The notes below the pieces were generated by a model, which saw only the letters and a list, made by a program, of their open reading frames with translations, made no database searches and was not told where the DNA came from. From NCBI GenBank assembly GCA_965220305.1, contig OZ244817.1, positions 3,472,001-3,536,000 of the forward strand: a DNA stretch of 64,000 nucleotides. The letters are read 5' to 3'. Both the position numbers and the translations under genes were made by a program. Each line of letters opens with the position of its first letter. Position 1 is the stretch's first letter. Source of the stretch: G965220305 sp965220305 (lineage in GTDB: Bacteria > Chloroflexota > Dehalococcoidia > Lucifugimonadales > UBA3495). This document shows positions 46,620 through 54,900 of this stretch, in pieces.

Positions 46620-48153
46620 CCAAGTCTTCGGCGAAACGGATCTTGCCGGCGTCGGGAGTCAGGACCGGAATGTCCGGAACCAGCACAAGGTCCCCGTCGT
46701 CTTCTCCCTCGTCGAGTACCGTCTCGTCCATATCGTCCAGGGTGAAGGTGGAAAGTTCGTCAACGCTGAGTCCAGCTTCCTCTTCTGCTCGGGCCGCGAC
46801 TGCCTCGTCTTCCTCGCGTATCATGGCCTCGAGGAGGGCGGCCTCGTCAATTTTATCAATCGTTTCCGTGGCTGCATCGGCGACAGCAACCGGCTCCGAA
46901 TCCGCAATGGCCGGTATTTCCTCCGCCACTGCGGCGACGGAAGTTTCCACCAAGGCTGTCTCAAGCTCGGCTACCAGGGCAGGCTCAGCGTCCACCTCCG
47001 CCTCGACCACAGCAGTCCCAGACGCGGCAACCGCCGCCTTCTCCGCAGCGGCCTCTTCGGCCTGCCGAATGGCTGCCAGGCGACGCTCCTCTTCCTTGGC
47101 TTCTTTGATCGACTGCCACTCGGTTACGCCCTTGATGTCCAGGCGCCAGCCGGTAAGTCGGGCCGCCAGGCGGGCGTTCTGGCCCTCTTTGCCGATGGCT
47201 AGAGACAATTGACGGTCGGGCACCACCACCATGGCAGTCTGCTCGTCCGGCTCAAGCTCCACGTTGACGACTTCGGAAGGGCTGAGGGCTTTGGCGATGA
47301 AAGTTCGGGGGTCCCGGTTCCAGGGAACGACGTCGATTTTTTCTCCCTGCAATTCGTTGACGATGCTCTGGATTCGGTTGCCCCGAATGCCGATGCACGA
47401 GCCTACCGGGTCAATCCCCTCCTGGGTGGAATTCACGGCCACCTTGCTACGGGAGCCGGCGGTCCGGGCTATGGACTGAATCTCAACAACACCGTTGTGG
47501 ACTTCCGGCACCTCAATCTCGAAGAGCCTCCGCAGCATATTGCGGTGGCTGCGGGAGACCAGAATTTCCGGCCCCTTGGGGGTGTTCCGTACGTCGAGAA
47601 CGAAAGCCTTTAGTCGCTGGCCCTTCTTGTATCGCTCGGTGGGTACTTGCTCTTCCGGCGGCATGATGGCCTGGACCCGGCCTAATTCCAAGGTAATGGC
47701 CCGACCCGGCTCAATCTGTTCCACCACGCCGGAGATAATATCGTCCTTATGCTTGACGAACTCTTCGTAGAGGCGCTCCCGCTCCGCCTCCCGCAACCGC
47801 TGGAGCACCACCTGTTTGGCGGTCTGGGCGGCGATCCGGCTGGCGTTGTGGGGCAAAGGTTCGGCTGCGGCTACCTCGTCACCCAACTCGATGGTCTTCT
47901 TAATCTGCTGTGCGTCGGCGAGGCCGATTTCCCGAGTGACGTCTTCCACGGTCTCCACCACGGTTTTGAGGGCGAACACGTTGACATCCCCGGTGTTGGG
48001 GTTGAGCTTTACCGTGATGTTCTGGCCCCCGGCCGGGTTGTCCTTCCTGAAGGCCGAGGCCAAAGCAACTTCGATGGCCTGCAGCACCTGTTCTTTGGGT
48101 AGATGGCGTTCTGCCGCCAGTTGGGTCAACGCAATTAGGAAATCGCTCTTCAT
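46543..48153 (-). CDS. nusA: Transcription termination/antitermination factor NusA
   Basis: 536 residues. N-terminal domain (HLPKEQVLQAIEVALASAFR), S1 domain (GVVEQIEPGRAITLELGRVQ), two KH domains with PVGSCIGIRGNRIQSIVNEL and RQLSLAIGKEGQNARLAARL. After about residue 370 a 165-residue extension, rich in Ala/Glu, ends in an Arg/Gly tail (GSRRSRRGGGARRGGGGRR). Binds RNA polymerase and modulates pausing. Leader hairpin and promoter upstream. rimP, its usual upstream neighbour, is absent. Confidence 0.97.
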   Translation of the reverse strand: MKSDFLIALTQLAAERHLPKEQVLQAIEVALASAFRKDNPAGGQNITVKLNPNTGDVNVFALKTVVETVEDVTREIGLADAQQIKKTIELGDEVAAAEPLPHNASRIAAQTAKQVVLQRLREAERERLYEEFVKHKDDIISGVVEQIEPGRAITLELGRVQAIMPPEEQVPTERYKKGQRLKAFVLDVRNTPKGPEILVSRSHRNMLRRLFEIEVPEVHNGVVEIQSIARTAGSRSKVAVNSTQEGIDPVGSCIGIRGNRIQSIVNELQGEKIDVVPWNRDPRTFIAKALSPSEVVNVELEPDEQTAMVVVPDRQLSLAIGKEGQNARLAARLTGWRLDIKGVTEWQSIKEAKEEERRLAAIRQAEEAAAEKAAVAASGTAVVEAEVDAEPALVAELETALVETSVAAVAEEIPAIADSEPVAVADAATETIDKIDEAALLEAMIREEDEAVAARAEEEAGLSVDELSTFTLDDMDETVLDEGEDDGDLVLVPDIPVLTPDAGKIRFAEDLVGDFRGGSRRSRRGGGARRGGGGRR

Positions 48154-48207
48154 GGAACATCCCCCTGCCTGAAGCTACCGCCGGTTAACGCCTACTCCTA
48201 TCAGCAA

Positions 48208-48230
48208 GAAAGCGGGATGTTCCCGCTTTC
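48208..48230 (-). promoter_or_regulatory. Hairpin in the nusA leader
   Basis: Ten-bp perfect stem GAAAGCGGGA / TCCCGCTTTC with a TGT loop, between the nusA promoter and its start. On the minus strand it is followed by TTGCTGATAGG, a short T-rich but weak tail. Possible attenuator or protein site; alternatively the terminator for the cysteine synthase gene upstream. Confidence 0.6.
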
Positions 48231-48252
48231 AATAAGGTCCGTATTCCATTGG

Positions 48253-48281
48253 AGTATAGCATCCCTGCCCGGGAGTTTCAA
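48253..48281 (-). promoter_or_regulatory. Promoter of the nusA-truB operon
   Basis: Minus strand TTGAAA (48276-48281), 17-bp spacer, TATACT (48253-48258). Predicted start near 48246, leader about 95 nt. Confidence 0.75.
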
Positions 48282-48375
48282 CATTGGCCCAAATGCAGGG
48301 CGGTCTCACGCGGTGTCCTTTCCTACAGCCCAGGCGGGTTTCTGAGGTCCGGCAGGGACCGTCCAAAACTGGGTA

Positions 48376-49326
48376 TTACCACCAAATTTTCCCCTGGGCC
48401 TCTTTCTCCAGTTGGTCGTAGTCCTTGGTCCAGAGGCTGGTGCTAAGGTACTTCCAACCACCGTCCGCCAGCAGGCAGACAATATTGCCCTGTTCCATCC
48501 GTTCCGCCTGACGGAGCGCGCCGTAGACCACCGAACCCGAGGATACCCCGGCGAAAATGCCCTCCTGGGCCAGTAGCTCCTTGGCGGTGCGGAAGGCGTG
48601 GAAACTACCCACCAGCAGGCGGGCGTCCAGCAGGTCTATGTCCAATATGGGGGGTATGAATCCGTCTTCCAAGCGCCGCAACCCGGATATGAAGTCGTCC
48701 GGTTCCGGAGCCACGGCAACAATCTTTATATTGGAGTTGTGCTCCTTCAGACGGCGGGCCACTCCCATGAGAGTGCCCCCGGTGCCCAGCCCGGCAACGA
48801 ACATGTCCACGTCGGGCAGGGTCTCAACTATTTCCTGGCCGGTGCCCTCGTAGTGGGCGTCCGGATTACCGCTGTTGCCGTACTGGTACATCATCAGGTA
48901 ATCGTGGGGGTGCTTCTCCAAAAGGTCTTGGGCCACCACGATGGAGCCATTGGTGCCTTGGGAGCCGTCGGAATAGATTATCTCCGCGCCGTAGGCGGAG
49001 AGGAGTAGGGTGCGCTCCTCGCTCACGTTCTCGGGCATAACGACGGTAACTTTGTATCCCTTGAGCCGGCCAATCATTGCCAGGGAAATGCCCGTGTTGC
49101 CGCTGGTTGGCTCCAGGATTGTGCGGTTGGCGGATATTTCACCGTCGGCCTCAGCCCGCTCGATCATCTTCAGGCCAATGCGATCTTTGACGCTGCCGGT
49201 GGGGTTTTGGCCCTCCAGCTTGGCGAAGATGCGGACATCCGGTTTGGGGCTGAGATTCTGCAACTCCACGATGGGCGTATTGCCGATGGTTGCCAGAATG
49301 CCCTTGTAGGTTGGCCTTGTACCCAT
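48376..49326 (-). CDS. Cysteine synthase (CysK/CysM family)
   Basis: 316 residues, PLP enzyme that makes cysteine from an activated serine and a sulfur source. PLP Lys in LEGQNPTGSVKDRIGLKMIE; substrate loop ILEPTSGNTGISLAMIGRLK; phosphate loop VAGLGTGGTLMGVARRL; C-terminal VSSGSVVYGALR. The neighbour is a MoeB/ThiF-type activating enzyme; in Mycobacterium CysM uses a CysO thiocarboxylate made by such an enzyme. No cysO or mec gene is here, so this use is only possible. Precise CysK versus CysM assignment is not secure. Confidence 0.92.
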   Translation of the reverse strand: MGTRPTYKGILATIGNTPIVELQNLSPKPDVRIFAKLEGQNPTGSVKDRIGLKMIERAEADGEISANRTILEPTSGNTGISLAMIGRLKGYKVTVVMPENVSEERTLLLSAYGAEIIYSDGSQGTNGSIVVAQDLLEKHPHDYLMMYQYGNSGNPDAHYEGTGQEIVETLPDVDMFVAGLGTGGTLMGVARRLKEHNSNIKIVAVAPEPDDFISGLRRLEDGFIPPILDIDLLDARLLVGSFHAFRTAKELLAQEGIFAGVSSGSVVYGALRQAERMEQGNIVCLLADGGWKYLSTSLWTKDYDQLEKEAQGKIWW

Positions 49327-49392
49327 AGCCAGTTAATACCTACCTTCCTGTCGGCGCCACTAGCCAGTGGCCACAGGTGGTGACGCTTGGCC

Positions 49393-50241
49393 CTAGTCCG
49401 ATGCAACGGCGGCGGCCTCATCCACGTGCTCGGCGACGCCGCAGAAGATCTCGTAATCTATCAGCTCGGTAACGGTGGGGTTGTCCCCGCACAGCGGACA
49501 GTTGGGGTTCCGCTTGAGCCGGACCTCCCGGAAATTCATGCTCAGGGCGTCGATAAGCATAAGACGGGAGCAAAGGCTCTCACCGATGCCCAGGAAGTAT
49601 TTCAACGCTTCCGTGGCCTGGATGCTGCCCACCAGCCCGGTAAGCGCGCCCAACACCCCGGCTTCGGCGCAGTTGGGGACCATACCCGGAGGAGGCGGCG
49701 ACGGGAACAGGCATCGGTAGCATCCCTGGCCGGGAAGGAAAACGGTGGCCTGGCCATCGAAAATGAGTATACTGCCATCCACTAGGGGCTTGTTCAGCAG
49801 GTAGCAGGCGTCGTTTACCAGGTATCGGGTGGCGAAGTTATCGGCCCCGTTAATGACCAGGTCGTACTGGCTGATGATGTCCATGGCGTTGTCCGATTCC
49901 AGTCTAGTCTCGTGCAACACCACGTTAACTTCGGGGTTGTAGGCCAGGATATTGTCCTTGGCCGATTGCACCTTGGGCCGACCCACGTCCGGGGTGTGAT
50001 GGAGGATTTGCCGTTGCAAGTTGGATAGCTCCACCACGTCGAAGTCCACTATGCCGACGGTACCTACTCCGGCCAGGGACAGGTACACCGCCGACGGTGA
50101 ACCGAGCCCCCCGGCTCCAATGATGAGGGCCTTGGACTGCATCAGCTTGCGCTGGCCGCTGCTGCCCACGTCGCCCATAATGATGTGTCTGCTGTACCGT
50201 TTTACCTGGTCGGGTGTTAAGCGTAGGGGCTGCTGGGCCAT
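49393..50241 (-). CDS. MoeB/ThiF family adenylyltransferase
   Basis: 282 residues from ATG 50241, with AGGAGGG ahead. E1-like enzyme that adenylates a sulfur-carrier protein (MoaD, ThiS or CysO type). Motifs: LIIGAGGLGSPSAVYLSLAG, DFDVVELSNLQRQILHHTPD (Arg finger), GADNFATRYLVNDACYLL, two zinc C-x2-C pairs (CYRC, CPLC). No C-terminal rhodanese domain. Between Rrf2 and cysteine synthase, 66 bp from the latter. Mo-cofactor or cysteine supply are both possible. Confidence 0.9.
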   Translation of the reverse strand: MAQQPLRLTPDQVKRYSRHIIMGDVGSSGQRKLMQSKALIIGAGGLGSPSAVYLSLAGVGTVGIVDFDVVELSNLQRQILHHTPDVGRPKVQSAKDNILAYNPEVNVVLHETRLESDNAMDIISQYDLVINGADNFATRYLVNDACYLLNKPLVDGSILIFDGQATVFLPGQGCYRCLFPSPPPPGMVPNCAEAGVLGALTGLVGSIQATEALKYFLGIGESLCSRLMLIDALSMNFREVRLKRNPNCPLCGDNPTVTELIDYEIFCGVAEHVDEAAAVASD

Positions 50242-50353
50242 TTTCCCTCCTAAAGTCCTCGGTGTAATGTGCAACGTGTCCTGAATTTACGAAAGGGCAC
50301 GGTGAGAAATCCCAGTTGGGGCGGGGAGTCCCCTCCCCAGTATTCCAAGCAAT

Positions 50354-50410
50354 CAAAAAGCCTGCGCTTCCCTTTACGGGTTGCCTTTAATCGGCTGGGG
50401 CGCAGGCTTG
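50354..50410 (-). terminator. Terminator/attenuator in the moeB leader
   Basis: Minus strand: AGCCTGCGC (50400-50408) pairs with GCGCAGGCT (50359-50367), then TTTTTGATT. It lies about 110 nt before the moeB-like start and downstream of a promoter-like pair at 50502-50530, so it may end rrf2 transcripts or attenuate the moeB operon. Confidence 0.7.
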
Positions 50411-50501
50411 ACAGTACCGCGAAATTCTGCCCGCCCCTATGTGGGGGGACAGGTACAAACGCAGTCTGCATCAATTCTCAACTGGTGCATTGGTAGCCTT
50501 G

Positions 50502-50530
50502 AGTCTATTCTTGGCGATGGGGCTTGTCAA
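50502..50530 (-). promoter_or_regulatory. Candidate promoter of moeB-cysteine synthase
   Basis: Minus strand TTGACA (first base 50530, seen as TGTCAA 50525-50530), 17-bp spacer, TAGACT (50502-50507). Leader of about 250 nt to ATG 50241, containing the terminator hairpin. Confidence 0.55.
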
Positions 50531-50581
50531 GGAACCCCGCTGCGGCAGAGAACCAGCCCCGTTTCTAACGCTCGGCTCCCC

Positions 50582-51019
50582 TTAAATTTGGTACATTCCC
50601 TGCCCCACCAGGTGGCTCTGCCGTTGGGCCAAGTGGGCCAGGGTGGTGTTGCTGAGCACGTTTTTAATGGACTCTTCGACCGACTTCCATACTTCCTGTT
50701 GGGCGCAGCAGTCGGCGAATATGCAGTCACTGGGGTAGGTGAAACAGTCCAGCGGGGAACTGTTGCCTTCGAGGGTGGTCATCACCATGCTGAGATTGAT
50801 TTCCGAGGGATCCAAGGCCAGGATATGACCTCCCTGGGGACCGCGCCTGCTGCGCACGAAGCCGAACTTGTTGAGGGTGGTCATCAGTTGTTCCAGGTAG
50901 GCTTCGGGAATACCCTGTTTGTAGGCAATCTCCGCAGTCTGTAGCTGACCCTCGCCATAGTTCATCGCCAACTCGACCAAGGCCCGCACCCCATAGTCGA
51001 CCTTCATGGGTATTTTCAT
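50582..51019 (-). CDS. Rrf2 family transcriptional regulator
   Basis: 145 residues from ATG 51019 (GGAGGT ahead; a GTG three codons earlier is possible). Winged-helix Rrf2 fold: IPMKVDYGVRALVELAMNYG and FVRSRRGPQGGHILALDPSE. The Cys cluster CFTYPSDCIFADCC (C-x7-C-x4-CC) resembles the Fe-S ligands of IscR. With moeB-like and cysteine synthase genes downstream, a sulfur or Fe-S sensing role (CymR/IscR type) is likely. Confidence 0.9.
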   Translation of the reverse strand: MKIPMKVDYGVRALVELAMNYGEGQLQTAEIAYKQGIPEAYLEQLMTTLNKFGFVRSRRGPQGGHILALDPSEINLSMVMTTLEGNSSPLDCFTYPSDCIFADCCAQQEVWKSVEESIKNVLSNTTLAHLAQRQSHLVGQGMYQI

Positions 51020-51615
51020 GATGTCCACCTCCGAGGGGCTACAACGCCTGAATTATAGCACCATCCAGAGGCCATTACCAACCACGCAGACTTGAACGCA
51101 GGGCAATCGCATACTAACAACAGGCTTACCGTCGCTCCGCCGAAAAGGCAGCCCCGTTGCAGAACCGGGGCGTTACCCATACCTGGCGAACGTCCCAACA
51201 GTCGATGGTACTGTTGAATCGGGGGGCTGGATTCCCGCCTTCGCGGGAATGACGGGTCACTTGCTATCAAGTAGGCAATCGCCCTGGCCTGGAACGCGAG
51301 GCATCCCCGAAGTCCCGCCGTCGGGTGGGTGGAGGCTAGCTCTTCTCGCATGAAGAAGCGAGACAGGATGGGACAGCCCTGCTCGCGGTGGCCTCCCTTG
51401 GAGCCGACCGGCTTAGGGCTCCGTCTCTTCCTTGCTGGGCCGGGTAACGCAAGTACCACCTCAACCACATCTCTAGTTGGTATGAAAGTCCCCAAGAGTC
51501 AATTGTGAAGGTGGTGATGAGCTAATAACCTGAGCAACGGGGAAGATGGCGGGCCAATGGAGTACAATAGGCCCTCACCCGGTCCTTTGCTACTAACGGA
51601 GGAGGCGTCCTTCTG
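51020..51615. other. Intergenic region with R1 repeat
   Basis: 596 bp between divergent rrf2 and MFS genes. Holds the R1 copy 2 (51101-51284). No gene seen; a TACAAT at 51563-51568 may serve the MFS gene. Confidence 0.6.
51101..51284. repeat. MITE-like repeat R1, copy 2 (inverted)
   Basis: 184 bp, reverse orientation relative to copy 1. Ends GGGCAATCGCATAC (51101-51114) and GTAGGCAATCGCCC (51271-51284). Interior matches copy 1 over most of its length, including a Pro-like hairpin near 51230-51252 and a GTTCGCCAGGTATG-type block on the minus strand. GAACGC lies next to both ends (51094-51099 and 51292-51297), a possible target duplication. Confidence 0.75.
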
Positions 51616-52875
51616 GTGCGATTCGGTCCGCATCAAGACAATCCTGTACTGGCCGTCCTCAGGGACGGCTCCTTCCGTACTATCTGGTACGTGGGAGGCT
51701 TGGCCGAAGTCTCCCGGCGTCTGGAAATGCTGGTCCTGAGCTGGCTGGTGTTGCAGACCACGGACTCGCCCTTCCAACTGGGCCTGGTGCTGGTGTTCAA
51801 TAACCTGCCGCGTCCCCTTTTCTCCCTCTTCGCCGGACTGGTGGCCGACCGTTTCAGCCGCCGCCGCATCCTCTTTGCCGCCCAGGGAGTGAATACCCTT
51901 CTGGCCGTGGTGATTCTGGCCCTCATCTGGCAGGACCAACTAGCCACCTGGCACATTTTCTTGGCCGTATTCCTTCAGGGAATCACCAAGTCCCTGGAAG
52001 ACCCCTCCAGGCGCACCGCCATCCTGGATATAGTTGGCGAGGGCCGGCTGGTCAACGCCCTCTCCCTGGATACCATGAGCAACACCATGGGGAAAATGAT
52101 TGGCCCCCTGCTCGGAGGGGTTTTAATCGACGTTACGGGGTACTCGGGAGCATACGTAGTTACGATCGTCATCCACCTGCTGGCCTTGGGCTTTCTGACC
52201 CGGGTTAGAATTCCCCAGAGCCGACAGTATGGGGGCCAGGCCGAAGCGGTATGGCGCAGCCTGGGCAGCAGTCTGCGCTACGCATTGCATTCCCCAATAC
52301 TGCTGGGAATGCTCTACATCACCATAGTAATGAACGCGTTAGCCTTCCCGGTGCAGCAGTTCATCCCGGCAGTGGGGCGGGACAATTTGGGTGTTGGGGC
52401 GACCCTGGTGGGCCTGCTGGTGGCGGCGGAAGGCATCGGTCAACTGGCGGGCGCTGCCCTGATGGCCCTGAGCCGCGACCTGCGACGGCACGGAAGGGTG
52501 TTTACCCTCGGCTCCTTCATGGTGCTGGTAATGGTCATCCTGTTCGTTTGGTCACCCTGGTACGCGCTGTCCTTTGGCTTGTTGATTGCCGGCGGCATTG
52601 GGCAGGCCGGCTTCGGCACTATGCAAAGCGCCATCACCATGTTGGAAGCCCCCCGGGAAATGCGGGGGCGGATGATGGGCCTGCTGAGCGTGTGCATCGG
52701 CGTCGGCACCCCCCTGGGAACGCTGGAGATTGGCGCGATGGCGGCGCTTTTCAGCACCCAGTGGGCCCTCTCGGTCAACGCCTTCGTCGGAGTGATTCTG
52801 CTCATTCCGGCGGTCTTTTTCACCCCGCTGGTGTGGCGACCGTCAGCGGGGACTGTGCCCGAACCGGCGGCCTGA
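51616..52875 (+). CDS. MFS transporter
   Basis: 419 residues, GTG start, GGAGGAGG ahead. Twelve predicted helices. Typical loop LVADRFSRRRILFAAQG after TM2, and PLLGGVLIDVTGYSGAYVV. MFS of the enterobactin-exporter/DHA-like group. Substrate unknown. Related to the transporters at 1 and 57602. Confidence 0.88.
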   Translation: MRFGPHQDNPVLAVLRDGSFRTIWYVGGLAEVSRRLEMLVLSWLVLQTTDSPFQLGLVLVFNNLPRPLFSLFAGLVADRFSRRRILFAAQGVNTLLAVVILALIWQDQLATWHIFLAVFLQGITKSLEDPSRRTAILDIVGEGRLVNALSLDTMSNTMGKMIGPLLGGVLIDVTGYSGAYVVTIVIHLLALGFLTRVRIPQSRQYGGQAEAVWRSLGSSLRYALHSPILLGMLYITIVMNALAFPVQQFIPAVGRDNLGVGATLVGLLVAAEGIGQLAGAALMALSRDLRRHGRVFTLGSFMVLVMVILFVWSPWYALSFGLLIAGGIGQAGFGTMQSAITMLEAPREMRGRMMGLLSVCIGVGTPLGTLEIGAMAALFSTQWALSVNAFVGVILLIPAVFFTPLVWRPSAGTVPEPAA

Positions 52876-53197
52876 TAGTAACTTCGCCCATGACGTTCCC
52901 TGGTCCCGTCTCCAGCCGTTTGGCACTCCGGGTTTATCGGTTGTCACTCCGAGCGGGGCGAAGGGTCTAAAGTCCCGACCAGCATGGCCCCCACTCCTGG
53001 ATTCCGGGCAGCGCCGGAATGACCGTAAGGAGTAGCCGAGCGCCCAGAAGGGTGGGCTAGCCTCCACCTGGACGATCGAAAGCCCCCGCCCCCGCAGCGT
53101 TCCTCCTTGTCCCGTTCCGGCTTAGCGGTTATATTCTGGTGGGGAATATTGCGCCATTGGCGGGATATTGCCAGTCGGGGAGCACCAGGAGGTAGGC
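52876..53197. other. Intergenic with repeat remnants
   Basis: 322 bp. Holds a half R2 repeat TGTCACTCCGAGC (52942 on) and a R3 piece (52996-53023); together they may form an 83-bp element 52942-53024. No gene. Confidence 0.5.
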
Positions 53198-53767
53198 ATG
53201 GCACGGGTCGTAGACTGGTCCGGAAGGATGCGGGAGATGGTGGAGTTCGTGGGCCTAGACCGGGAAGGGTTCGACCTGGTGCAGGCAAGCGCGCCCATCC
53301 TGGTAGAGCACGCCGAGGAGCTGACCTCCGCCATTTACGACCACTTCCTAAAATTTCCCAGGACGGCCCAGTTTTTCTTAACCGAAGAAGGAGAGGTGGA
53401 CCAGCACCGTATTGAACGCCGCAAGCATACCCTGGTCCGCTGGCTGAGCAACACCCTCAAGTTTGAGACCGACGGGGACTTTCCGGTGTTCCTGCTGGCG
53501 ATAGGAATAGTCCACAGCCATCCCCCCACTCACCGGGCCCACCTGGGTTCCGTGCCCAGCCGATTTATGATTGGCACCATGTCCTTTGCCCAGACCGCCA
53601 TCGCCGAGTTGCTATGGCAGGAAATGGACGACCCGGAAAAAGCCATGCGCGCTTCCGCCGCCTGGAACAAGCTGCTGATGGTGCAATTGGACCTACTCTT
53701 GGCGGGCTATGTCACCGACGTTCCCATGGCTCCGCCTGCGGTAACGGCATTGCCGGAGCATACGTAG
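53198..53767 (+). CDS. Protoglobin-domain protein
   Basis: 189 residues from ATG 53198, GGAGGTAGGC ahead. Protoglobin fold: FDLVQASAPILVEHAEELTS, AIYDHFLKFPRTAQFFLTEE, ERRKHTLVRWLSNTLK with the candidate proximal His, and FLLAIGIVHSHPPTHRAHLG. No signalling domain is fused, so it is a stand-alone heme globin, perhaps binding O2, CO or NO. Followed 60 bp later by the AroQ-like gene. Confidence 0.8.
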   Translation: MARVVDWSGRMREMVEFVGLDREGFDLVQASAPILVEHAEELTSAIYDHFLKFPRTAQFFLTEEGEVDQHRIERRKHTLVRWLSNTLKFETDGDFPVFLLAIGIVHSHPPTHRAHLGSVPSRFMIGTMSFAQTAIAELLWQEMDDPEKAMRASAAWNKLLMVQLDLLLAGYVTDVPMAPPAVTALPEHT

Positions 53768-53827
53768 ACCACACTAACGCCGGGCGCAGTCCCAGGGGCT
53801 GCCCCAAGTTGTAGAGGAGGAGAGTTT

Positions 53828-54259
53828 ATGACCAAGGTACTGGTAATCCAGGGAGCCGGAATGAATATGCGGGGAAAGTCCCAGGTGGAGATTTTTGGCC
53901 CCACAACCCTGGAGCAGATGAATGAGCAGATTAAAGGCTATGCCGAGGGCCTGGGTGTTGACGTAGAGATATTCCACTCCAACATCGAAGGCGAAGTGGT
54001 CAACGCCCTGTACGACGCCCACGAGCGAAATATCGACGCGGCGCTGATTAATCCGGCGGGCTATACCACCGGCGCCGGCCCCCTGCGCTCGGCCATAACC
54101 CAGATAGGCTTTCCGGTAATTGAAGTCCACGCCTCCAACCCCACTTCCCGGGGCACGGTCTCCAATGTGTTGCCCGCATGCAAGGGGTCGGTCTACGGGT
54201 TCGGAATATACGGCTATTACCTGGCCCTGGAGGCCGTGAAGCACATGGCCGAGTCATAA
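53828..54259 (+). CDS. Type II dehydroquinase (AroQ)-like protein, altered active site
   Basis: 143 residues, the length of AroQ. Fold motifs match: VLVIQGAGMNMRGKSQVEIF, the SNIEGEVVNALYDA segment, INPAGYTTGAGPLRSAITQI, VIEVHASN and the end FGIYGYYLAL. AroQ active-site residues: the His in EVHASN is kept, but the catalytic Tyr of R-x-P-x-x-YG is Phe (QVEIFG) and the loop Arg is changed. It may no longer dehydrate 3-dehydroquinate. Ribosome site GGAGGAGAGTTT. Confidence 0.85.
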   Translation: MTKVLVIQGAGMNMRGKSQVEIFGPTTLEQMNEQIKGYAEGLGVDVEIFHSNIEGEVVNALYDAHERNIDAALINPAGYTTGAGPLRSAITQIGFPVIEVHASNPTSRGTVSNVLPACKGSVYGFGIYGYYLALEAVKHMAES

Positions 54260-54402
54260 ACCACCCGCTGGCCCAGCCTCCGGGGCTGGCGCGGCCTCTC
54301 AGCAGTCTGGCTTTCCAGGATAGTTGGGCCCCGCAATATTCCCCAGGACGCAGCCGCTAGGGCCAGATTAACCTACAGTGGGGTAGGCGGAAAAACCCTC
54401 GC

Positions 54403-54594
54403 TTACTCGCAGCGCAGGCAGCGTACTTCCTTGAACACGGTATCGTGGACATCGTGGTTGGTCATCAGATAGTCGATGATAATGCGGAGAACCTTGCTGT
54501 CGTCGGCTATCTCATATTTTTCTTTGGCTCCCTGAACGAAGGCCATGTGGTCGGCGTTAAGGTCAACTTGGTAGCTCTCTTTAATCCCTGCCAT
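54403..54594 (-). CDS. Small conserved protein, unknown
   Basis: 63 residues. GGGAGGAATTGC ahead of the ATG gives good support for translation. Sequence has KVLRIIIDYLMTNHDVHDTV, a helix that resembles ribbon-helix-helix proteins, and ends with CLRCE, one C-x2-C pair. No family name known to me. Single gene. Confidence 0.65.
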   Translation of the reverse strand: MAGIKESYQVDLNADHMAFVQGAKEKYEIADDSKVLRIIIDYLMTNHDVHDTVFKEVRCLRCE

Positions 54595-54900
54595 GCAATT
54601 CCTCCCTGATGCCTTGCTGCCCCGTGGGGCGACGTTCTTGTTAGTTTACTGTCCCCAATTGGTTGTGGGCCTCCCCACTCCCATGTATCAGGGTAAGTAT
54701 GCCCGTCAAGGATAGCGTATTCCCCGATGAGGATTCAACGAGCGACGGCAAAGGGTTCCTCCGGCTTTTGGGCAGATACCCGCATCTCCTTGAAAGCGCA
54801 TTCGGCTGGCTTTCGGTGCTTTTGCCTTCATTTGAGTTTATAATGGCCCCAGTTCCACTCGTTGGCCCATGAGAGTGGAACCCATACGGAGGAAGAAGTT
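54595..54900. other. Intergenic, promoter of CMD-like gene
   Basis: 306 bp. TATAAT at 54839-54844, 57 nt before ATG 54901; no -35 at regular spacing. No gene. Confidence 0.5.

Noticed and set aside
50381..50450. T-box-like TACCGCG on the plus strand beside the moeB leader
   Set aside because: Only the seven-base core matches the T-box consensus, no plus-strand gene follows, and the specifier stem is not seen; probably chance.
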